Shown here piece after piece: positions 8,353 through 17,369 of a stretch of DNA of 64,000 nucleotides (its first letter is position 1; every line of letters starts with the position of its first letter). The translations under genes were made by a program, and so were the position numbers. Source of the DNA: Acidobacteriota bacterium (lineage in GTDB: Bacteria > Acidobacteriota > Blastocatellia > Pyrinomonadales > Pyrinomonadaceae); NCBI GenBank assembly GCA_019639115.1, contig JAHBSM010000013.1, positions 1-64,000 on the forward strand, given 5' to 3'. The notes under the pieces are model-generated. The model had not been told where the DNA came from and searched no databases. It was given only the letters and a program-made list of their open reading frames with translations.

Positions 8353-11300
8353 TCAGACAAATCCGACACGTCTGAGCAGGTCGTCGAATCGAGGGTCGCC
8401 GTGCAGATTCTTGAGCCGTCGGCCGACCTTTATCAGCGTGAGCCAGTTTGAACGCTGTTGGTATGCCCGTTCGAGCCAATAGAATGCTTTGTCCTTTTCG
8501 TTCATTCCCGCATAGACGACCGCAGGCAGGAACGGAGATACTTCACCGCGGCGAACCCGATCTTCGAGGTCAGACGCGACCCTGGCCGCATCGGCTCGTC
8601 GGCCTGCTGCTGCGTAGGCGTGCCCCAACGCCATATCTGCGAGCGGGTCCTTTGACAGTTCCCGTGAACGCTCGAACGCCTTTATCGCTTCGTCAAATCT
8701 GCCTTGTTCCTGGAGCGTCTCGCCGAGATTCATATACGCTCGGGCAAACTTCGGATCGCGATCGAGCACTTGGCGGATCTGAACGATAGCCTCGTCGTAT
8801 CGCCCGGCTATGTAGTGTGCCCAGCCGATATTCGTCGCGATCTGAAGCGAGGCGGGATCGATCTGCTGTGCGAATCGATACTCGGTGAGCGCCTCGTCCG
8901 GCCGGCCCATCGCAACAAGGAAGTTTGCATATGAATAATGGGCCTCGGAACTATTCGGAGCCGATTGGATAGACAGTTTGTACTCGGCCTCGGCTCCTTG
9001 GAAATCCCAGTCGTACGTGGCTTTGATCGAGGCAAGCGAAACGTGTGCGGCGCTCATGCCCGGATCTAGCTCAAGTGCTCTCATCGCCATCTTTCGAGCT
9101 TCGGTGAATGCTTCGGCCGGCTGCATTAGTCCGTATGCCGGAGCCGAACGATATGCGAGAGCCAGGCCCTGATACGCGAGAGCATAATTCGGATCTGCGT
9201 CTAGAGCCTTGCGATAGAGGTCGATGCTGTCTTTTATGCCTGCGGGCGTCGCCTTCAAGCGTGCATATTCGCCTTTGAGATACGTGTCAAATGCCGCATT
9301 GTTAGACGTGTAGCTTGGCTTCTCGCCCGGCAGGGCCGATCCGGCAATCACCTCAAACAGTCGAGCAGTGATGACGTCGCGGATCGACACCAGCCTATCC
9401 GCCCGGTCCTGAAAATTAAACGCAAAAAGCTTCCTGCCATCCGAGACGCGAGTTAACTCCGCGCGAACCACGAGATCGTCGCCGTCCTTGGACAGAACAC
9501 CTGTCAGTATGCGTTCGGCACCGATCGATCTTGCCAGATCCGCCGGCGGCAGGTCCGAATTCTTATAACCCGAGAGCGACGATCGCGGAATGACCTTAGC
9601 TCCCGGCAAAGCTGAAAGACGGTCGATCAATATTGCCGCCATTCCGTCACAAATATAATCGTTTGCGGCATCGCCGGTCTCATTGCGAAGAGGCATCACC
9701 GCGAGCGTTCCGGCGTTTGCGGGATCCGATGTGCCGGTGCGTACGAACCTGAGATCGAAAAATCCCGCGGCATATGCCGCGATCAAGGCAGTTGCGACTG
9801 TTATCGCGGCAGCAGCCTTTTTCCAATGTCGGCGGAGCGTCCCTTGCGCGAAACTCAACGTCTGAGCTTCATCGATGACGATGGTCTCGGCCGCATCAAA
9901 CGGGACAGACGTATCGGCGACCGATCGGCCGCTTGAGTCACGGAATCCGGCGTTTGACAAAAGTTCGGATATCTCACGATATCGTGGATCGTCGTATAGC
10001 TCGGCAAGCTTGGGTTCGGTGAACCACCAGTTCATCCATGGATCCTGTTCCTCGTAGGCGCTCCAAAAATATTTGAACGCCGCGTTCCGATCACCCACGG
10101 CAACCGCAGCCATTCCTAGGAACCAAGGCTTCACATAGGTCCGCGACGCCGTCGTAAGCAGGCCGTTGTATATCTCGCGCGCTTTCGCCGTGTCACCGGC
10201 CCGAGCATAAACAAAACACCTGTTGAACTCGACGAGCCCTGTCCCCGGCATCAGATCTGACGCTTTTTCAACACTCGCGATCGCTTCGTCCGCTTGTCCG
10301 AGCTCCGACAGGACGAAAGCTCGCTGTATGTGGCCTTGCGGAAATCTCGGGTCGATCCTGATTATCTCTTCGGCCTTTGCCAGAGCTCGGCCATATTCAT
10401 GAGCTTGATAGAACGCCCAGGCAACCAGCGTCTTGGACCTGAGCGAAAGCGGATCGAGTTCTTCGGCACGAGCGGAGGCATTGAGCCCTTCGGACCGCCG
10501 TCCGATCCCGATCAAGGTGGCAGCATACCACTCCCACGCCAGCGAATATTTCGGATTGAGGTCTATCGCTCGCTTGAACAGATCAAGTGCCGTTTCTGCG
10601 TCGTACTTGTTCTTTTCGATCAGCCCCAGGGTCGCATAGGCTTCACCCAGTCCCGGATCGATCTCAAGCGCGGTCCGAGCCGCCTTTTCAGCCAGCGGAG
10701 CCGCCTCGCGCGGCGGCATAATGCCGTAAATGCTGGCCCAGACATAGAAATCGGCGATCCCAACGTATGCCTGTGCGTAATTAGGATCGATCTTGACCGC
10801 TAACTGGAACGAGTCGATCACCTTTGGGAACGATTGCGCGGTGAATTGATTCCAATATGAGCGGCCTCGGAGGAAAGCTTCGAAAGCTCGCGGATCGGCC
10901 GTGCCTCGTCTGCCCAGCAACTCGCCTTCGCCTTTCAACTGCGGGAGCAAGGCAGTGACCACCTGGGCCGATATTGCATCCTCAAGCTCGAGGACGTCGG
11001 TCATATCCTCATCGAAATGCCCGGCCCAGACCGCCGATCTTTTAGCAACGTCCAACAATTGAAGCGAAACTCTGAGCCGGCCGTGGAATCGCCTGATCCG
11101 CCCGTCAACTACGTAATCCACGCCCAGGTCGGCACCGGCCCTGAAAGGGTTCTCCGGTTCATCGTTATATCTGGCGATCGAGCTGGTTGGCCTGACTGTG
11201 AGTTCCCTGACCGATGCAAGCCGAGTGATTATCGCGTCTGCCAGCCCAAGCGTGAGGTAGGCCGCGTCCGTATCCTCGAGCCCCGAAGGCGTAAGAAGCG

Positions 11301-12579
11301 TCAGCGGCAGGACGGCGATCAAAGTATCGCCTGAGCGGGTAGGTTCCTTAGAGAAAGTCCCCGGGGAGGTCTCGGACGGAATGACCACGGCTTCACCGCT
11401 CAGGACGCGATCGATATCTTCGGCCAATTCCGTCACCGAACCGTACCGGTCCTCGGGCGACTTGCGAAGACACCGAAGCACGACGTCGCTTATACTCCCG
11501 GATAGTTTCGCAGTGACGTCGGCTACGGTCCCGCTTCGCAGCGATGCCAACCTCTCTGCGTCGATCCGTGTCCCGGGCCTGCTTCCTGCAGGTTCCAGGG
11601 TCTCGTCCTTCAATGCGTCAGCGAGCTGCGGAGGCTGATCCTCGCAAATCGCCCTTGCCATCTCGTTCGCGGTCTTGCTGGCGGTGCGATACGGCCGCCG
11701 GCCCGAAAGCAATTCAAAAAGTACTACCCCGAGGCTGTAGATATCCGAGCCAAAGCTGACCGGCTCGCCGAGCACTTGCTCGGGGCTTGCATAATCGACC
11801 GTCATCATCCTTAGCGACGTCGCGGTCTGCTGCAGCGTGTCGGAGGCGAGATCTGGATCGAGCAGTTTAGCAATGCCAAAATCAAGCAAACGCGGGCCGC
11901 CGTCTGATGTGACCAGAATATTCGACGGCTTTAGGTCCCGGTGAATGACTTGTTTGCGGTGAGCGTAAGCGACCGCATCACAAATTACGCGAAACGATCG
12001 CAAGCGTTCCTCGATATCGAGACGTTCATTGTCGGCGTATCGCAGGAGCGGTTCGCCGTCAATGAACTCCATTACGAAGTATGGCCGGCCGTCGTCGGTC
12101 GTTCCGCCGTCGATTATGCGCGTTATCAACGGGTGATCGAGTGCCGCAAGTATCTGGCGCTCATTCCGAAAACGCCGCAGAACGAAGTCCGTGTCAACGC
12201 CCCGCTTCACGACCTTTACAGCCGCCTTTAGCCTGAATTCACCATCAGCGCGCGACGCCTCATAAACCGTGCCCATCCCGCCGCGGCCGATCTCGCGTTC
12301 GATCAAATAGTTGCCCAGCAATCTGCCCACAAGCGGGTCTTCGTCGCTGTCGTCCAATAGTGATGAGAGAATGCCGCCGCCGGTGCCGCCCAGCAGCGGC
12401 CGCGAAATGAAGCTATCTGCTTCGCCTGACCGCTCGAGCAGGCGTTCGACCTCAGATCTCAGCTCGTCATCACCTTGACATCGATCAGATAGGAACCCGG
12501 CGACCTCGGACGCAGGCAGATCAGAGGCTTCGTGAAATAGCTCTTCGATCCGATCCCATTTGTCGGGCGAAAGTGTCAT
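8353..12579 (-). CDS. Giant membrane Ser/Thr protein kinase with two TolB-like/TPR modules
   Basis: A 1408-residue protein. It opens with the acidobacterial lead WDRIEELFHEA. The kinase domain spans about residues 88-360: G-loop GRGGMG near 98, catalytic IHRDLKPSN near 214, and DFG near 233, so it should be active. A TolB/FlgO-like domain starts near 416 (IAVLPLT...), followed by TPR repeats to about 830. A single membrane helix lies near 918-940. After it comes a second TolB-like domain (LAVMPLRNETGD near 956) and a second TPR array to the end. The usual family plan is kinase, membrane helix, TolB, TPR; here an extra module precedes the helix. With one helix, the kinase and first module would be cytoplasmic and the second module outside. 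The ATG start is clear. Confidence 0.9.
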   Translation of the reverse strand: MTLSPDKWDRIEELFHEASDLPASEVAGFLSDRCQGDDELRSEVERLLERSGEADSFISRPLLGGTGGGILSSLLDDSDEDPLVGRLLGNYLIEREIGRGGMGTVYEASRADGEFRLKAAVKVVKRGVDTDFVLRRFRNERQILAALDHPLITRIIDGGTTDDGRPYFVMEFIDGEPLLRYADNERLDIEERLRSFRVICDAVAYAHRKQVIHRDLKPSNILVTSDGGPRLLDFGIAKLLDPDLASDTLQQTATSLRMMTVDYASPEQVLGEPVSFGSDIYSLGVVLFELLSGRRPYRTASKTANEMARAICEDQPPQLADALKDETLEPAGSRPGTRIDAERLASLRSGTVADVTAKLSGSISDVVLRCLRKSPEDRYGSVTELAEDIDRVLSGEAVVIPSETSPGTFSKEPTRSGDTLIAVLPLTLLTPSGLEDTDAAYLTLGLADAIITRLASVRELTVRPTSSIARYNDEPENPFRAGADLGVDYVVDGRIRRFHGRLRVSLQLLDVAKRSAVWAGHFDEDMTDVLELEDAISAQVVTALLPQLKGEGELLGRRGTADPRAFEAFLRGRSYWNQFTAQSFPKVIDSFQLAVKIDPNYAQAYVGIADFYVWASIYGIMPPREAAPLAEKAARTALEIDPGLGEAYATLGLIEKNKYDAETALDLFKRAIDLNPKYSLAWEWYAATLIGIGRRSEGLNASARAEELDPLSLRSKTLVAWAFYQAHEYGRALAKAEEIIRIDPRFPQGHIQRAFVLSELGQADEAIASVEKASDLMPGTGLVEFNRCFVYARAGDTAKAREIYNGLLTTASRTYVKPWFLGMAAVAVGDRNAAFKYFWSAYEEQDPWMNWWFTEPKLAELYDDPRYREISELLSNAGFRDSSGRSVADTSVPFDAAETIVIDEAQTLSFAQGTLRRHWKKAAAAITVATALIAAYAAGFFDLRFVRTGTSDPANAGTLAVMPLRNETGDAANDYICDGMAAILIDRLSALPGAKVIPRSSLSGYKNSDLPPADLARSIGAERILTGVLSKDGDDLVVRAELTRVSDGRKLFAFNFQDRADRLVSIRDVITARLFEVIAGSALPGEKPSYTSNNAAFDTYLKGEYARLKATPAGIKDSIDLYRKALDADPNYALAYQGLALAYRSAPAYGLMQPAEAFTEARKMAMRALELDPGMSAAHVSLASIKATYDWDFQGAEAEYKLSIQSAPNSSEAHYSYANFLVAMGRPDEALTEYRFAQQIDPASLQIATNIGWAHYIAGRYDEAIVQIRQVLDRDPKFARAYMNLGETLQEQGRFDEAIKAFERSRELSKDPLADMALGHAYAAAGRRADAARVASDLEDRVRRGEVSPFLPAVVYAGMNEKDKAFYWLERAYQQRSNWLTLIKVGRRLKNLHGDPRFDDLLRRVGFV

Positions 12580-12660
12580 TGCCGCTCAGAAATAGTCACG
12601 AAAAGAGAATAATACAATTTTCGACGCAGCTTTGACATCGACGCCCGCTCGAGATCCGGC

Positions 12661-12687
12661 TTGACACGCGGGACGATGCGGTATACA
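12661..12687 (+). promoter_or_regulatory. Possible sigma-70-type promoter for the small membrane protein gene
   Basis: A perfect TTGACA at 12661-12666 is followed after 15 bases by TATACA at 12682-12687; the spacer is short for a standard promoter. It lies about 45 bases before the ATG at 12733, in the gap between the divergent kinase and membrane protein genes. Assigned by eye only. Confidence 0.4.
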
Positions 12688-12732
12688 ACTTCGACATTCG
12701 ACTTGTTCAGACGCCTCAGGAGGAAAATACGC

Positions 12733-13134
12733 ATGGGACGCAAGATTCTCGCAGTAGTGGTTTCGCTGATCGGAGCGACCGCCGTGATCATGATCGTCGA
12801 GATGGTCAACTCGTTTCAGTTCGCTCCGCCGTCGCCCGAAGTTATGGGCGATCCGCAAAAACTGCGAGAATTCATGGCGGCAGGGCCCGCAGCGGCATAC
12901 GGCGTCGTGCTGTTTGGCTACGCATTGGGTGCCTTTGTTGCGGGTTTCGTCGTGACAAAAATGAGCAGGCAGGTCGGCGGCGGCTTTGCTCTCTCATTAT
13001 TCGACGGCATCATCTTGACCGCGCTCGGCGTCGTAAATTTCCTGATGCTGCCCGGTCAACCGATGTGGTTCATGATAGCAGCATTGATCATTTTTGTTCC
13101 GCTATCGTTGCTTGGGAATCGGCTCGCCCGATAG
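12733..13134 (+). CDS. Small integral membrane protein, unknown function
   Basis: A 133-residue membrane protein with about four hydrophobic helices: ILAVVVSLIGATAVIMIV near the start, YGVVLFGYALGAFVAGFVV, a helix around ILTALGVVNFLML, and a last WFMIAALIIFVPLSLLG. I do not recognise a named family beyond general resemblance to small uncharacterised membrane proteins. The start at 12733 is set by an AGGAGG Shine-Dalgarno at 12718-12723; an in-frame extension upstream lacks one. It is divergent from the kinase gene and convergent with the M28 peptidase gene. Confidence 0.75.
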   Translation: MGRKILAVVVSLIGATAVIMIVEMVNSFQFAPPSPEVMGDPQKLREFMAAGPAAAYGVVLFGYALGAFVAGFVVTKMSRQVGGGFALSLFDGIILTALGVVNFLMLPGQPMWFMIAALIIFVPLSLLGNRLAR

Positions 13135-13146
13135 TATCGTCGTCGA

Positions 13147-14538
13147 TCACGGACGTTTCCCTTCGTTCCATTTGGGACGAAAATCAGAATTTGCGAGCCA
13201 AATGACCGGATCGACCATGGAATTGATCGAACGCGTCATATGCACGAAATCGATCGTGCGCACCTCGTCCGTCACCTTGTGGTAGTCGGTGTGCAGCCCG
13301 AAGCTCGATACCGTCTGAGCTATGATGCCCGCGCGTGCAAGCTGATAATTGTCGGACCGCGTGAAAAAGTTCTGCTCCGGATGCGGGTCGGCCACGATCT
13401 TTGCACCGCGTTTCGCGAGTTCGGGGCCTAGGTCGGTCCGTTCATAGCCGGTCAGCCACAGTTCGTCGGCGCCAACCTTCGGATCGGGCCGCCCGATCAT
13501 CTCAAACTCGAGATTCGCTATCAGCTTCTCTTTTGGAAAAGGCATATTCTCGATGAAATGCCGTGCGCCGTGGCCGCCCGCCTCCTCCGAGCCGAAACAG
13601 ACAAAATAGACGGTCCGCTTGGGCTTCGTACCGGATGCGAGAGCACGAGCCAGCTCGATCACCGCTACGGTTCCCGATGCGTCATCATCCGCTCCGTTGA
13701 AGATCTTGTCGTCACCTGGTGTCGCGTCGCGAACGCCCAAATGGTCGAGATGCGACGAGATAAGGATGACCTCGCTGGCAAGCGCAGGATCAGTGCCGGT
13801 GATCTTGCCCATCGCGTTCCAAGTGTATGTCGCGGGCCCGACGGCGAACGTCCCCGTAAGCTCGATTCGCGTGCCATCGGCGATTCCGGCCAATGCCGCA
13901 GCAGCCGCTGACGAAACCGCCAGCAAAGTACCTCTGCGCGAGATCGGGATCTTTCGCTCGGCGACCGACGGCCAGTTCTCTCTGATCTCTTTGGTCTCCG
14001 CCATCAGGATGGCGGCCGCGCCGGCCTGCTGCATCTTTGCAATGGCAGGTTGAATATCCTCGAATTTCGAATCGGGTTCGAGCATTAGGAGCACGACAGC
14101 CCCTGATCTTGCCGTTTCGCCGGGACGCAGCTTCATAAGCTCTCCGCTGATCGATCGGGCGCCGATCGAGAATGCGATAATGTCGCGGCCGAACTTTAAT
14201 TGTGAAAGCCCGTCGCCGCCGAAACGCAGATCCGTGAGAGCCTCGCGGCCCGGAACGCTCACGGTCTGGACGAACGTACGCGAGCCCGCCGCATCCGTCT
14301 CGCCGGCCGGCTCGAGTCCGAACTGCATGAACTGCGAGCCAATATACTCGGCAGCGATGCGTTCAAAGATCGTGCCGCTGCCGCGTCCCTGCAAAGCGTC
14401 TCCGGCAAGGAACTGCATGCCAGCCCGGACGTTGCGCTCGAGGACAGTTGGTCTCGCATTGCCCTGTCCGAACGCGAACGTGTTAGCCGCAGCAACCAAT
14501 GCGGCGAGTAATAGAAAATTGCGTCGATCGATCTTCAT
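13147..14538 (-). CDS. Secreted M28 family metallopeptidase with inserted PA domain
   Basis: A 463-residue exported peptidase. A signal peptide is visible (residues 1-24, ending TFAFGQ). A protease-associated domain (SGAVVLLMLEP ... AAAILMAE) is inserted before the catalytic core. The core has the two-zinc ligands of family M28: HLDH near residue 262, NGADDDASG, GSEEAGGHG with the catalytic Glu, a later Asp region EFEMIGRPD, and HTDYHKVTDE. M28 enzymes are aminopeptidases or carboxypeptidases that release single amino acids. Downstream of the DUF885 gene on the same strand, with a 48-base gap, so an operon for peptide use is possible. Confidence 0.9.
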   Translation of the reverse strand: MKIDRRNFLLLAALVAAANTFAFGQGNARPTVLERNVRAGMQFLAGDALQGRGSGTIFERIAAEYIGSQFMQFGLEPAGETDAAGSRTFVQTVSVPGREALTDLRFGGDGLSQLKFGRDIIAFSIGARSISGELMKLRPGETARSGAVVLLMLEPDSKFEDIQPAIAKMQQAGAAAILMAETKEIRENWPSVAERKIPISRRGTLLAVSSAAAAALAGIADGTRIELTGTFAVGPATYTWNAMGKITGTDPALASEVILISSHLDHLGVRDATPGDDKIFNGADDDASGTVAVIELARALASGTKPKRTVYFVCFGSEEAGGHGARHFIENMPFPKEKLIANLEFEMIGRPDPKVGADELWLTGYERTDLGPELAKRGAKIVADPHPEQNFFTRSDNYQLARAGIIAQTVSSFGLHTDYHKVTDEVRTIDFVHMTRSINSMVDPVIWLANSDFRPKWNEGKRP

Positions 14539-14586
14539 ACTTGGATCAATAAACGCAATTGAACCGCAAATTGTTTTCGAAAATCG

Positions 14587-16314
14587 TCAACCGAGCCGGT
14601 AGAACCGCCAATTTGTCTTGAATTCCCGGGTCAGTCGCTGTTTTGTGAGAATGGCGCGAACCATCTCGACCGGTATCGGGCCTTCTCTCAGTATCGCGTC
14701 GTGAAATTGCCGGTCGGTCATCATTTTTGTATCGACCAGATCGCGGTGAAGTTGATAGAACTGAAGGCCGCCCATCATGTACGCCATCTGATACAACGGC
14801 CCATATTCTCCGCTGAACGATCGACGCACTTCGGCCACGGCATTGTCGCGCTCGTGGCCTACCTTGTTGACAAGCAGCTCGACGCATTGCTCAGGCGTCC
14901 AGCGGCCGAGATGAAAATTGAGCGAGAATATGATGCGAGCCGCCCGATGCGAACGCCAGAAAAGAGCGCCGATCCGATCCTCTGGCGTTTTTGAGAATCC
15001 TCGGTCCCAGAGCAGGAATTCCCAATAGAGAGCCCATCCCTCGCCCCAGAACGGCGTTCTGAAGATCGAGCGATACGGGCGATAGCGGCGATTCATGAAC
15101 TGCTGGAGGTGGTGACCCGGGATGAGTTCGTGGTGCGTCACTGCACGCGCAAAATGCGGATTATTACCGCGGAGCGACATCATTTTCTGTTCGTGCGTCA
15201 TCCCGTCGGTCGGATAACTGACGAGTATCGTCTCGCCGCCCAGAAAGAACGGCGCAACTAGCTGGCGCTCGGGCGTCATCATCTCCATCCGCCACGTCTC
15301 TTCGGCTTCGGCCGGCACGGTGACCAGGTCGTTTCGTTTCACATAGTCGATGGCCTCACGAGCCAGGTCGCGGATCAGGCCGGGCTGTTTGCCCGGGGCG
15401 ACGTATTTCCGCTTGACCGCCTCGATGGCCTTCATATAGTCGTCGCCGAATCCCATTTCGCGTGAAGCCTTTTTCAGTTCAGCGACGCACCAGTCGAATT
15501 CCTTGTCCGCGATCTCCACGAGTTCCTCAGGCGAATATGGGATCATCTCGTATCCGAGTTCGCGTATGAGAGCCTCGCGGCCTATCGGGTCGCCTATGAT
15601 CGTCGTCTTGTCGTCCGGTGCGATGCCTACGAGCTTTGTCGATACGAATTCGATGTACCGCTGCAATGCACCGTCGGCGGACTCGTACGGCTTCTTAGCC
15701 CACCAGCTAAATTCGGGATCGTATCCGTTGTAGAAATTGAACCAGCCTTTGAGCGTCTGCCTGAGCGAACCCAGCACGCGGACGGCCCTGAATGCGACGG
15801 TGCGTTTCGGCTTCTGAAATTCCGCTGAAGAAGCGATACGCTGTATCTCGCCGATAGACACTGCGAGAGCGTCGAGCTTGGCGGCTGCAGATTCGGGATC
15901 GATATCGGCCAGCCCGCGACGCGAATCCTCGAGATCCGAAATCACTTTGGCAAAAGGCATCAGCGGCGCCACCTCGTCGAATTGAGCAGCGGTCCGCGTG
16001 AGCTCATCCAGTTCGCGGCGGAGATGATTTTGGAAAAGTAGATAGTCGATCTGCTCCTGCGGTTCAAGGCGATCGAAGTTCATCGCCGCGAGTTCCGCAA
16101 GCCTGTCGGTGTAAAGCCTGCGAAACCTATCGCGACGCGCGGCCGAGGTCTCGGCAGTGAACCAGCGTTGGAAAGCTCCCCGGTCCTGTTCGTAGTTTTC
16201 GATCACCTGTCGGAGCCGCGACGGACTCTCGCCCGCCGGCACTATCGCAAGAGTACTGAGGGCAAAAGTAAAAACGACCGCACTTGCGGCCGCGAACGCT
16301 TTTGATCTTCTCAT
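14587..16314 (-). CDS. DUF885 family zincin-like protein
   Basis: A 575-residue protein of the DUF885 family with an N-terminal signal peptide ending near residue 25. The zinc-site motif HHELIPGHHLQQFM lies at about residues 395-408, matching the HExxxGHH-type signature of these putative metallopeptidases. EGWALYWEFLLWD near residue 425 is the second conserved block. Close relatives are exported and probably degrade peptides, but few are studied. Next to the secreted M28 gene on the same strand, which supports a peptide-digestion role. The start follows from the signal peptide. Confidence 0.85.
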   Translation of the reverse strand: MRRSKAFAAASAVVFTFALSTLAIVPAGESPSRLRQVIENYEQDRGAFQRWFTAETSAARRDRFRRLYTDRLAELAAMNFDRLEPQEQIDYLLFQNHLRRELDELTRTAAQFDEVAPLMPFAKVISDLEDSRRGLADIDPESAAAKLDALAVSIGEIQRIASSAEFQKPKRTVAFRAVRVLGSLRQTLKGWFNFYNGYDPEFSWWAKKPYESADGALQRYIEFVSTKLVGIAPDDKTTIIGDPIGREALIRELGYEMIPYSPEELVEIADKEFDWCVAELKKASREMGFGDDYMKAIEAVKRKYVAPGKQPGLIRDLAREAIDYVKRNDLVTVPAEAEETWRMEMMTPERQLVAPFFLGGETILVSYPTDGMTHEQKMMSLRGNNPHFARAVTHHELIPGHHLQQFMNRRYRPYRSIFRTPFWGEGWALYWEFLLWDRGFSKTPEDRIGALFWRSHRAARIIFSLNFHLGRWTPEQCVELLVNKVGHERDNAVAEVRRSFSGEYGPLYQMAYMMGGLQFYQLHRDLVDTKMMTDRQFHDAILREGPIPVEMVRAILTKQRLTREFKTNWRFYRLG

Positions 16315-16330
16315 GATCTGATCCTGAGCA

Positions 16331-17347
16331 TCAGCTTCCGGTCCTGAGGCGATTCACGGGGCCCATAGAGTTCTCGGCCGCCGCGATAAGCTCGTTGATG
16401 GTGTGTTCGCCGCCATCGTCGGCCCGGACTCCGCCGACACGCAATCTAAGTATGAACGGCTGTCCGCCCGTATAATTGAAACGCTCGACCGCGGCCGTCA
16501 CTCGCCCTATGGCTGTTTCGATATAGCGTTCGTCGGCATCGAGCACCAGCGAATGAAACCTTCCGTCATCAGTAAAACGCGAGACGATATCGCTGGGCCC
16601 AAGCGAGCTGAGCAGTATCTCAGCAGCCGCGTTGACCGCTTCGTCTGAGCGTACGCGTCCAAAATTGCGGTCAAGGTCGTCGAATCCGTCGATCTCTGCC
16701 GCAAGGACCCAAAGGCCGCCGTCCCTCGCACGCTCACGATACGATCGGATCAGATGCTCTGCATGGAGCAGAAACCCGCGGCGGTTCCACAAGCCGGTCT
16801 GCGTATCGCGAAGCGTAAGGCTGCCCGCTTCTTCGATAGCACGTTCGAGCAGCTCCGCCGTGAGCCTGGCCGCCACGCGAAGTCCGGCCTGGTGCGCCAG
16901 CGTGCGAAGGTCTGAGATCGCACCAGCGGGTAGTCTGCGCGGCCTTGTATCCATGACCGACAGTGTGCCGAGCGGCAATCCCTCACGGCCGATGATCGGG
17001 ACACCTGCGTAGAAGCGAACCCCGCCGCGGCCGGTGACCGCTGGTGCGTCCGCGAATCGCGGATCGGTCGAGGCGTCTGAGACAACGAGGACGCCGTCAG
17101 GCTCGAGAATTGTCTGCGCGCAGAATGACAGGTCACGACGCGAGATGCCGGATTCGATACCGACCGCAGCCTTGATCCACCAGCGGGAATCGTCAACGAA
17201 AGCGATCGCCGCCATCGGCGTCGCGCATAACTGCGAAGCGAGAGCAACTATCTCGTCATAGGCACGTTCCGGCACCGAGTCAACGATCCCGTACTTGGCG
17301 ACAGCGGCCAAGCGAACGTTCTCATTTTCTGGTACGAGTGTCAGCAT
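16331..17347 (-). CDS. GAF domain protein with degenerate GGDEF domain
   Basis: A 338-residue protein with an N-terminal GAF domain (from about residue 15: VDSVPERAYDEIVALASQLC ... DLSFCAQTILEP) and a C-terminal GGDEF-fold domain from about 175 (TLRDTQTGLWNRRGFLL). The signature loop that should read GGDEF is TDDGR, so diguanylate cyclase activity is not expected. The domain may serve as a sensor or partner. The upstream neighbour (22 bases away, same strand) is an intact paralogue with the same layout, so this copy looks like a diverged duplicate. Confidence 0.8.
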   Translation of the reverse strand: MLTLVPENENVRLAAVAKYGIVDSVPERAYDEIVALASQLCATPMAAIAFVDDSRWWIKAAVGIESGISRRDLSFCAQTILEPDGVLVVSDASTDPRFADAPAVTGRGGVRFYAGVPIIGREGLPLGTLSVMDTRPRRLPAGAISDLRTLAHQAGLRVAARLTAELLERAIEEAGSLTLRDTQTGLWNRRGFLLHAEHLIRSYRERARDGGLWVLAAEIDGFDDLDRNFGRVRSDEAVNAAAEILLSSLGPSDIVSRFTDDGRFHSLVLDADERYIETAIGRVTAAVERFNYTGGQPFILRLRVGGVRADDGGEHTINELIAAAENSMGPVNRLRTGS

Positions 17348-17369
17348 TCTGCGTAGTCAAAGCGGCAAT

